Shown here one piece after another: positions 20,525 to 29,735 of a DNA stretch of 64,000 nt (positions are counted from its first letter, which is position 1; every line of letters starts with the position of its first letter). The stretch lies in assembly GCA_026210745.1 (NCBI GenBank), contig CP110632.1, forward strand, positions 4,835,001 through 4,899,000, read 5' to 3'. The notes below the pieces were generated by a model. The model saw nothing but the letters and a program-made list of their open reading frames with translations. It had not been told where the DNA came from and did not search any database. Origin of the DNA: Exobasidium rhododendri. Its lineage: Eukaryota > Basidiomycota > Exobasidiomycetes > Exobasidiales > Exobasidiaceae. The position numbers and the translations under genes were made by a program.

Positions 20525-21244
20525 CGTCGCTGCTTATGCTGGGAGAGAGAAGAGTGGGGTGCGTTGTAAAGTAGAGACGAGGGTGGTGGACTCGGTGGAG
20601 GGTGAATGCACTCCTTTTCTGCTTGACTCTTGCTTTTACCTTTCGACAATGTAGCACTGCACTTCTCCCTCCTCTTCTTTTAACCTGACGCCGCAGAATT
20701 GTGGGTTCCAAGAAGGCGTGGGGTCGGACGTGCGAAATGAGATCCGCCACTTTAATAGAGCCCCCGACACACAACGGGGAAAAGTAGTAGGAGTCTCCGA
20801 CGCGTCCTCCCCCGCGTTTTCCCCAGGCTGCGATATTCAAAAGTGGGGGGAAATAACAGAAATTAAGACTGGTGCAATTAAGGTACGCATAAATGATCAA
20901 GTAATCGAAGGCGACTTTACTTTCGCTCGTCGATTAGCACAAACAAAGTGCCGCGTTGTGCCTCCTCTTCCCCGCACCCGCACCCGTTCTCCGTTCGCCT
21001 GTGTACACCCACCCTCGTTTCGCTCTTTCCCGGACCGGAGAGGACTGCGTTAACGTCCCCTCTGCGACCTTCCACTGACCAGCACCTCCTCCTCGCACCT
21101 TCCCACATACACGGACCACACACGACCCTTTCCTCCGGGACTTTTTATGAATACGCTCTTTCCTTCTTTCATTCTCGCATATAAATCAAGCTCCATAAGC
21201 TAGTCCTGTCTTCATCCTTTTTCCCCGCAGCTCCTTCCTCCGCA
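20525..21244. promoter_or_regulatory. Divergent promoter shared by phenol hydroxylase-type and Baeyer-Villiger monooxygenase genes
   Basis: The 720 bp between the two start codons are GC-rich and contain no gene. Several CGG or CCG triplets, the half-sites read by Zn2Cys6 regulators, are present, including CCGGACCGGA at 21030-21039. The ERT1-like regulator about 5.5 kb downstream is the obvious candidate to act here, though half-site counts are not significant in GC-rich DNA. Confidence 0.4.
21180..21185 (+). promoter_or_regulatory. TATA box of the Baeyer-Villiger monooxygenase gene
   Basis: TATAAA within CGCATATAAATCAAG lies 60 bp upstream of the ATG at 21245, followed by a short leader. 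The position is typical for a TATA element. Confidence 0.5.
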
Positions 21245-23266
21245 ATGGCCTCTTCCACCTCCTCAGTCTCACCTCCTGCCAATGGAGCTCCTACTGCACC
21301 CTGGGAAATTCCCTTCATCGACTCTTCCAAGCTTGGTTTCCAGCTTGCCAACCGTTACATGAATCAAGACCGACCTTTTAAGATCCTCTGCATCGGCGCT
21401 GGTCTGAGTGGAATCTATGGTGGGTCACGATTTAAGGAGACTTGGAGACGGCAAATGTACACCTGCCTGACTGGCTGCTGTCTTCTCCTCTTTCCTTTTT
21501 CAAAGCTGGAGTCCGCATTCCTAGATCCATGCATGGCACAGAATTGATCATAGTAGATAAGAACAGCGAGTACGTGATCTATGCGAGCTCTCCCAGGCTG
21601 TGCTTGCTGCCATAACGCTGACTGTTCTCCACACATGCTCTTTCGACGAAACAGCTTCGGTGGAACGTGGTTCGAAAATCGATACGAAGGATGTGCTTGC
21701 GATATTCCTTCCCACTGCTACCAATTCGCCTTTGAGCCGAATCACAATTGGACCTCCTTCTACGCTCCTGCCACCGAGATCTGCGCCTACTGGAAGAGTG
21801 TGGCCATCAAGTACAAAGTTGACCAACTGACACGATTCAACACGACGGTCTCCGATGCAAAGTGGGACGGCGAGACCGGGAAGTGGACTGTTTCGTTAGA
21901 GAACACGGCGGAGAAGAAGAAATACGACATTGAAGCAGACGTGGTCATCCAAGCCACGGGAAGTCTGAATGCGTGGAAGTGGCCCGACGTCAAGGGGCTG
22001 AAGAGCTTCAAGGGGCCTCTGGTACACAGCGCTGTCTGGGACGACACTCTCGACGTGACGAACAAGAGAGTGGCGTTGATCGGCTCTGGAAGTACGGCTA
22101 TTCAGATCCTGCCTCGTCTAGCTCCTCGAGTGAAGACAATCGACCAGTACGTCAGGAGTCCGACGTGGATTGGCTTCCCTTTCCTGACGGAGGAAGTTCA
22201 AGCGCGAGACAACGCAGTCAACGGCAACTTCAAGTATCCAGAGAGCGAAAAGGTAGATCTGGCAAAGGATCCCAAGAAGTCACACTTGTACCGCAAGATG
22301 CTGTCGACGAAGCTGAATCAGATGCACCAGGTCACTCAATTGGGCACCGCGATACAAGACGACGCAAGGAAGGCCATGGCACAAGAGATGAGGAACAGGC
22401 TGGGCTCCAAGACAGAACTCGCCGAATTCCTGTTGCCCAAATTCCCTGTAGGTGCAAAGAGACTGACACCCGGACCAGGCTTCTTGGAGGCGTTTGAGCG
22501 CGGCGATGCTACGATGATCACCAAGGGCGTCAAGGAGGCGACAGAAGAGGGATTGATCGACGAGGACGGCACTCTTCGACAATACGACGTAATCATATGT
22601 GCGACTGGATTCGACACTTCCTTTGCGCCCCGATTCCCAGTCACGGGGGAGAATGGACTGACCCTCACAGAGCGATGGAGCAAGTTCCCCGAGACATACA
22701 TGTCCTTGTGCGTCGATGGCTTCCCCAACTACTTTACCGTGAATGGACCCAACTCGGTCGTCGGAACGGGCGATCTCGTCATCCTGTTCCAGACAGAAAT
22801 CGACTTTGCCATCAAGTGTGCGCAGAAGCTACGAACGCAGCACTACAAGACTATGCAACCGAAGAAGGAGGCCGTTCAGGAGTTCCAAGAGTACTCGCAG
22901 ACGTACTTTAAACAGACTGTGTTTGGGCAGCCCGTGAGATCGTGGTACAAGGCAGGCGCTGTACAAGGACCAGTCTACGCCTTGTGGCCCGGTTCATGTG
23001 TGCACGCCGTCAGGACGCTATCGAATCCACGATGGGAGGATTTCAATTTCACAAAGTTTGAGAACCCTCACTCAGAGCAAAGGACGAACCGATTTGATTA
23101 CCTGGGCAATGGAAGCACAGTCGAGGAAGAAATGATCGACGGTGTGGTAGGGGAGGAGACGGCATGGTACATCACCGAGCCAAATCCCGTCTTGGCTTAC
23201 TACGGCCAAGCAGATGGTGCGCACATTGTGAACCTCTTGTCGGCTAGTAACGAGGGTGCAGAATGA
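21245..23266 (+). CDS. Type I Baeyer-Villiger monooxygenase
   Basis: Model: join(21245-21419, 21506-21569, 21655-23266), 616 aa. The FAD motif CIGAGLSGIY is at residues 49-58 and is completed by the first splice. GGTWFENRYEGCACDIPSHC follows at about 82, the standard GGTW block. The Baeyer-Villiger fingerprint F-X-G-X3-H-X3-W-D is exact at residues 198-209 (FKGPLVHSAVWD). The NADPH motif VALIGSGSTAIQI comes next. The enzyme inserts one oxygen beside a carbonyl, turning ketones into esters with NADPH and O2. In this cluster, with an esterase-dioxygenase gene next door, an aryl ketone such as a hydroxyacetophenone would be a logical substrate, but sequence alone does not fix it. Transcription diverges from the phenol hydroxylase-type gene. 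Confidence 0.92.
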
Positions 23267-23626
23267 ATCAGAGAAGGCCGCAACAAGGAGCAGCACATAT
23301 TTGTCTTTGTAGTCTGTTATGTAGAGTTTTAATCGAAAATACACATGCTTCTCGTGCTTGATACTTCCTTCGAGTGGGGGAAGTGATAATAGTGGAGGGC
23401 GCAAAGTGCACAGTGCAATTCCGTTAATGCTCACAAAGGAATGAATGGGTACTTGCTTCTGATGGCACCGGAAAGAGGCTGGTAAGGATGTTTCCGTTAC
23501 GACATGCAGATTCAGCTGCACACAGAATGATCAAAAAGTGATGGAATTTTGCACAGACAACGTTCATTGACAGCTACATTGGGTCTAGTGACAGCTACAT
23601 TGGGTCTAGTGACAGCTACATTGGGT
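23267..23626. other. Convergent intergenic region with tandem repeat
   Basis: This is the 3' flank shared by the Baeyer-Villiger gene (plus) and the hydrolase-dioxygenase gene (minus). Its right end is occupied by a 21 bp tandem repeat. No gene is seen. Confidence 0.45.
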
Positions 23627-23630
23627 CTAG
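23568..23630. repeat. 21 bp tandem repeat, three perfect copies
   Basis: The unit TGACAGCTACATTGGGTCTA plus a final G occurs three times in direct succession (23568-23588, 23589-23609, 23610-23630). The last copy overlaps the stop codon of the hydrolase-dioxygenase gene, which is read as CTA on the plus strand at 23627-23629. Perfect identity suggests recent expansion. Confidence 0.95.
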
Positions 23631-26272
23631 TTGGAAAGAACATAGTCCCACTCTAGAAGGGCGTATTCATCTGTGCCCTCGCCCTTGAAGCCGGCTTTCT
23701 TGAACTCCTCCGCACCAGAGATGTATTTCAAGTCCTGGACATTATCAAAAAAAGTAGAAGGTCGCATTAGTGTCAGAGAGAATTCAGTAGAGGCAGGAAC
23801 TACAGTCGTAAGTATAAGACTCACACAGACCAGACCGCTCTTGACACCAAGCACGGCGTCACTTTGCAGGAACTTGTCTCCCTTGAAGTAGAGAGCGGTG
23901 ACGAGATTGGTGAATCCTTTTGCTTCGATCATCATGTGCAGGTGCGCTGGTCGGAAGACGTGACGGTTTAGCGCTTCCAGGAGTTGCCCCACCGGTCCGT
24001 CGTTTGGGATAGGATAGGACACGGGCACGATGCATCGGAATTGATAGGCTCCTTCTGCATCTGTGTAGAAGACACCGCGACAGTCTGGGTCTTCACGATC
24101 GGAGTACTGTGTGTCGTAATGGCCGGAAGCGTCTGTTTCCCACGTCTCGATCTTGGCGTTGGGAATTCCTTTGCCCTGAATGAGAAAGAAAGGTGAGAGA
24201 GTGTGATAAGCAAGTGGGCGTATATTTGAGCCAGAGAAAGGAGGGAACTTTTCGGACTCACTTGCAGATCACGAACGTAGCCGCGGACCAACATGGGCGT
24301 GCCTTCGTCCATCTTGCTTTGTGACACCATGCTGTCGCCCTGACCAAGCTTCGGTGCATCTTCTGTGAAGAAAGGTCCCAGAACAGTAGAGGGCGTGGCT
24401 GTCATATATATGATATCAGATGAGATCAACGTGGGATGCTGGTGGTAGGAATTGGAGTCATCGTAATGCCCACTCACCTCCTGGAGGCTTGAGATTGTTC
24501 AAGGCGTCCACCAGGACGCTTACACCGAGGATGTCGGAAAAGAGGATGAACTCCTGGCGAATCTCGGTGCAGATCTGTCCGACTCTTGTCAAGAACATGA
24601 TTCCTTGCCTGTGCGAGAGGGAAGATGGGGCGATCAGCACGGTCGACAAACGAGGATATCCCCCCCTATATTCACTAGAGCACTCACATCCACTCTTCCA
24701 CGGTGAGATTGGTGGTGCGAACAAAATCGTGCAGTTGCTTCACGGCTACGTCGATGATCTCGTGGAGTCTCTTATGGTCCGTTCGGGAATTGTACTTGTT
24801 GACAATGTCAGTGACGGTGTCCACGCCAACGTCGATGGGGAAATTAGGAATGTCGGCCTGTGAACGAGTATCATCAGTGACGCCTGAAAGGTAGCAGGAG
24901 AATGCTCATGATACGCACTGGGTGGGCAATTGCTTCCAGCACAATCTTTTCTGTTGTCACAACGTGTTTCTGTGAAGGAGATTGAGGGCAGACTTTTAGT
25001 TAGAATCACCAAGTACTTTGCTTCCCCAAGAAACAGACTGCGACACACCTTAAGATGATTCACAACACGAGCTCGTGAGTCTTTGCCTGCTTGCGTGTCG
25101 ATGAAGATGTCCAAGCCGATGTGTACATCCCCGCTTCGAAGCTATAAGATACCAGATCAGTTTTCCCCCTTCTTCCTCACGATTTTCGGCCCTCCCACTG
25201 ATGCACTCACCTCCATTGATAGCGGCACTCCCGCCTCGGTGAGCAATGTTCCGAGTCGAAGCGCTTCTGGAGCTAGAAAGTCCAGTTCGGCGATGTGCAG
25301 ATGGACAGGTGGCAGCACGCATAATTTGTCAGCCGGGACCTGTGAAGTGTGTTGATAGGGATATCGAGAAGAGGCTGCACCCTTTCGATAGGCTGCCACC
25401 GCTGACTTGTGTGACTTGATGTTCCAACACCAGTCAACACTTCGACTGCGCGGATCGCTGACTTGCACCGACGTCGAGGGAAAGGCAGGGCTGGAGAGAA
25501 TCAGAGCTTGGAAGCGCGGCAGAGTGGGGTCGTTCTCGACATAAGCCAGGTATGCGAGGATGGAGAGGTCTGCGCCGGCACTTTGTCCTGTGATGTAGAA
25601 ATGAAGGGAAAGGGGGTGGAAAAAGGAAATGAGTCAGTGGTGTCTCGTTCTTTCAAATCTGCCTACACTGCACACTCACCATACAGGGCCAGCTTGGCTG
25701 GATCGATCGAGAGCTTCTCTGCATTCTGTACCACATACTTGAAGCTTTCGTGTATGTCCGATATTCTGTGTGAGGCAACAAGGAACAGATGAGCTCATCC
25801 CTTTCTACTAAAGGCCTCTGAATGCAGCACAACTCAGGACTGTAACTAACGCAGAAGGGAAAGGCGCTTCGGGAGCCAGTCGATATGGCAGGACGATCGA
25901 GGTCAGGCCAGTATCCTTTGTAATGGCAAGAGCTGTCTGTGTCATGATGGCTGGTGAACCGGCAATGTAGCCACCTCCATGTACGATGAAGACGGCGCCT
26001 CGTTTGGCCTTAGCACCACCTCCACCACCACCTTGTCGCTCTCGGAAGATGTTGGCCTTCTTCCCATTTGGCATCTCTACTTGCACCTTTTCAACGGTAT
26101 CAGGAATAGCTATACCGGCATCTGCCACCTCGAGCTGTTGGCGTAGGGCGTTCAGAAGGTTGTCGTCTGACACAAAGTCCAGGTCCGGAAAGGGAGGGAG
26201 CGCTGAGAGGACACTCGCAAACTCAGGCTGTAGCCCGGCGAGCTGCTCACTGCTCCATTGTGAGGAGGCCAT
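23627..26272 (-). CDS. Predicted fusion: alpha/beta-hydrolase (esterase) + intradiol ring-cleavage dioxygenase
   Basis: Model, minus strand, ten exons: 25851-26272, 25680-25765, 25211-25587, 25049-25141, 24919-24969, 24688-24857, 24478-24608, 24262-24398, 23825-24175, 23627-23734; 641 aa, phases all consistent. Residues 1-335 form an HSL-type esterase: oxyanion motif VHGGGYIAG (98-), nucleophile G-Q-S-A-G with Ser172, acid in ELDFLAPEA, and His302 in SGDVHIGLD. Residues about 345-641 form a hydroxyquinol/catechol-type dioxygenase: helical N-domain (LHDFVRTTNLTVEEWM), STVLGPFF, and all four Fe(III) ligands, Tyr509, Tyr543, His567 and His569 (FRPAHLHMM). I found no in-frame start codon or stop codon between the halves. 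A separate hydrolase could arise by keeping the intron at 24858-24918. If the fusion is real, one protein would hydrolyse an aryl ester and cleave a di- or trihydroxybenzene ring. Two separate genes with an unusual start remain possible. Confidence 0.65.
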
Positions 26273-26766
26273 GTTGATGGTGATGTGTACAGAAGGCTCA
26301 GAAGAAGTACTCTTCTCTTCTTTGCTGGGGAGAAAGAAAAGGAGTCGCGCAGGATGCTATTGCGAAAGAAGGGTGGATGTACTGTTATACGCGGTCCGCC
26401 TTTCCCCTCCACGCTCAGGCAGGCCCACCTTGTACCCCGCTTCCAACTTCTTCCTCTGTACACATCGGAGGGTCCGTTTCGGATGCTTAAAATGCGCGTC
26501 GTCCGTCCGTGCACGGGGCCCCCCGGATTTCTTGTATGTATACTACATCTACAGTGGGCCCATTTTCTTGACCGGACTCATTAGTAGTATTTCAAAATAG
26601 TCTTGTTTCTATTAATAAGGAAGACGAGAGCGGCTTCAAGTGCAGGGACGAGCGATTGAATAAGAGGAAAAGCGGTGCGAGCAGATGAGGTCGATGCTGT
26701 AGGGGCTGTGATGGTTACTGTACACTTGTGGCAATTCTATGCAGAGCAGACATGGCGACTCTATCA
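26273..26766. other. Promoter region of the hydrolase-dioxygenase gene
   Basis: This 494 bp lies between the 3' end of the regulator gene and the start of the hydrolase-dioxygenase gene, both on the minus strand. It is not coding as far as I can see and should hold the promoter of the latter. Confidence 0.4.
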
Positions 26767-28841
26767 TCAGGTCAGGGGTATAAGGGTGCAAATGAGCAGC
26801 AGCGGCATGTTGTTACGATCGTTGACTGGAGTTCAAATCAATAGAGAGAAAAGGGAACAACGATGCTTCAGAGGGAGAGCAAAGGCGAGAGCGATAATTC
26901 CACGTCACTCACCTGATTCTAGTGTCACTTGCACTGTTTGGGTGAATCACACACAATGAGAACACGGACTTTCAATCACGGCAATGATCACACATGCACT
27001 CACCTCGCCCCGTGTCCTTTGCTCGGTGCAGTGGAACGACTTCGCCTGTTTGCGACAGCGTGCCACTTCTGGAAAAGGAAACCATGCTCTCCTGACCAGT
27101 CACTTGCCTTGTCGTGCTGTACATAACGAAAAGAGAGGCAGTTTTAGTGAGGGAGAGGAGAACTCAAAGAGTGTATCTCCTTTGCATGACATACTCTTCA
27201 AACAGATCGATGGAAATGTTCTCCTCCAGTACTGCGTCGTCCGTTCGGGTGGAGTGTGTGTGGGTGGAAATAGACGTCAGTCATCTTCTCCTCCCCCTCT
27301 CAATGCTCTCTCACTAAGATGAAGGGAGCCACTCACACTGATAGAGACAGACGCGACCGTTCTCGAACACATTGCGAGGCACTCCCAGCTTGGACGACCA
27401 GACCCCGTTTGCACAGTAGATCTCGCCCACCCTTCTCATCAAGCACATCGGCACACTGACCGCGTCGAGTACATATCGTTGGTAGTAGTTGACGACGGCA
27501 AGAAAGGCCCGCTCTTGTTGGATGAGCTGAATGTCGGACAAGTCAGCAGAAAGTACCTCCCACGTCGCTCGTATCAGCTGGATGACGTTGTCGATGCGAT
27601 CAATCGAGGACTGCGACCAATTAGCGCACGGAGATCGAGTCCATCGCCGCAGTCGCTGTTATACAGAAAAAAGAGTAGAGCATCGACATTGTCAGTTGAG
27701 GGTATCTTTGGTATGCCTCCCCTCTGGTGACTCACTCGAAAGCTGTACGAGTAGTCATAGGGCCGTAGCGGTCGGCTGTGAACATCGAGCATCTCTTCCT
27801 CCTTCCCTTCCGCCTCCAGAGAGGGTAAGAGGTGATCGAAAGGACGTGCTCTCTTCGCGGTAAGTGTTGTTGCCGAGCTGGGTGATACAGGCGAGGAATG
27901 GAATGACGGCAACGAAGGTAGAAGGGCTGCTTTTGTGTCCTTTGTGGCAGAAGACTGTGTCTTTGCTGTTGTTTGTACAAGAGCGTCCCCCTCGCTGCCT
28001 ACCAGAGTATGGCCAACGTCCAGTGGAGAAGCCCCTCTCTGATGACTAGCACGCCATGATGAAGATACAGCGAGCTCGGCAAACTCGTCAAAGTTGGCGA
28101 AGTTGCCCCACTCAGGAAAGGGAAAGTCGACATCGAAAGAGGCACTTGCTATGCTCTGATCCATCATTGCGTCGGCCATCGAGATGACAGGCTGATCATC
28201 GAGGCGAAGAGGATGGTGATGGTAGTGTGAAGCAATCTCGGGCGCTCTGTTCGTGTCTGCAATCAGCTCTTCTCGGGCTGCATTGGCGGGTGCGAAGGCG
28301 GCGTCTTCTCTTTCTGCTAGGAGACTGGGCGTATCCCTCATCGAAAACGTCTGGTGACTCGCCTGGGTCGGAATCGAGTTGGTTGACGACAATGGCAAAA
28401 GCTGAAGCACGTCGCTTGTCTCGTTTGCCTGTCTTGTGATCGCATCAGAGTCGTTGTTGGTACTGCTATGATTGCCGCCGCTGTTCCAGTCTTCATCCGG
28501 TATACACCTGTGAGCGATACCTCGCTTGATGCATCGCCAACATGGTCTTCTGATCTCGCATGTCATATGACTGCGCTTACAATACAAGCAGGCTCGTGGT
28601 GTCTTGATCCGGCCTGAAGACGAGCTGATGGACTTTGTGCTGCTGCAACTTGCTTCGCCAGCTGATGGAGAAATCCGTTTCCTCTTGTTATCGCTGCCAT
28701 CCTCTGGCGATTCACGACACGATCAAACTTCAGCGCTTCATCATCTAAGAAGACACACACACTTCACTCACCTGTCGAGGAAGCAAGATAGCGATACGTT
28801 GCGATGTCTTTCGTGTCGTCTTTAGTGTTGCTTGCTGCCAT
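26767..28841 (-). CDS. ERT1-like Zn2Cys6 transcription factor with PAS-like domain
   Basis: Model, minus strand, seven exons: 28772-28841, 27736-28703, 27337-27655, 27195-27231, 27004-27116, 26913-26933, 26767-26825; 528 aa. The first splice is needed to reach an ATG. The zinc cluster RACLYCKRSHMTCE-IRRPCWRCIKRGIAHRC follows C-X2-C-X6-C-X5-C-X2-C-X8-C and closely resembles the ERT1/RDS2/AcuK group (ACxFCRRSHMTC...RPCxRCIKRNIGHLC). The middle is long, acidic and Ser-rich. The C-terminal part, from WTRSPCANWSQSSIDRID on, corresponds to the PAS-type region of that group and ends in MPLLLICTLIPLT, like the usual IPxxIVGxFxP terminus. The 21-base exon 26913-26933 is the least certain. Family members control gluconeogenesis and alternative carbon use; its position suggests control of the adjacent aromatic genes. 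Confidence 0.8.
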
Positions 28842-29735
28842 CGCCTCGAGCGACAATTTGCGCAAGGTGGGCTGTGGGAGAGAAGGAATGACGGATCGCA
28901 GCTTAGGCGTCTCACGCGAAAACAAAGAACGCCCTACGCACGAGAAATTAAAAGCTGTATTTGTGATGCGAAATATAGAAATGCACCGACTGATTTGCGG
29001 GGGAGCTTTTAAAGTCCAAGGTCAGCACAGACCAGAGCCACGTCAAAAATCAACACGAATCTACATCTGACGCCCGCAATGAGGGTGTTCATCAAGAAGC
29101 CGCTCGAGACGGATTGATGTTGTTGCGACTTGCCTGACAACGGCCTGTCAGATAAGGAGGCTGTCGCCTTCGTACGACGTAGCACGTTGTATGATAGAGA
29201 CAAGTCGAAACCCTTAAAGTGTCTCTCCTTAGCGCATTCACGATGCAACAACCCCCCGCGTACTACACTAGCTCCATAATAGGCAGAACCCCCGGACCCC
29301 ACATATCTCTACAAGGGTAATCTTCCCGACTTCCCTTCTTTTTTACTTTCGAGAGAAGAAGCCTTAGTCTTTCGCATTAATTCCCGTGATGGTATGCATA
29401 CGCACAGCAGATCTGATCCTCCTTCTTGCATATCAAGAGACGCACTTGCCGGACGTGCCGGTGCCTAGCGCAGGCCCTTCGATTTCTACTATAGAAAGAA
29501 GTGCCAGTCTCTTGTTGCAACGAAGGATGTGTGCAGTGTACGAGTATCCTCACCCGAGCACTTATATCTCTACCATAGACTAGACGCTTCTACTCGTTTC
29601 TCATACTGTCATGGCCATATAAGCTGATCGTTAATATGATTCGGTCTTCTGGCCTTCCCCGCTCCCATCCTACTCCTTCCTCTTTTCTCTCTCTCATCTC
29701 GTTAGATTTCCCATAGACATCTTTGGCCAGTCAGT
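28842..29735. other. Divergent promoter region between regulator and carboxylesterase genes
   Basis: No gene is supported here. It is the upstream region of both the ERT1-like gene (minus) and the carboxylesterase (plus). A TATA-like TATAAG is at 29618-29623, about 115 bp from the esterase start, followed by a pyrimidine-rich leader. Confidence 0.4.

Noticed and set aside
24746-25114. Unspliced frame starting MDIFIDTQAG as an independent small protein
   Set aside because: It begins inside the esterase His-containing exon and reads through two introns; the spliced reading explains the region better.
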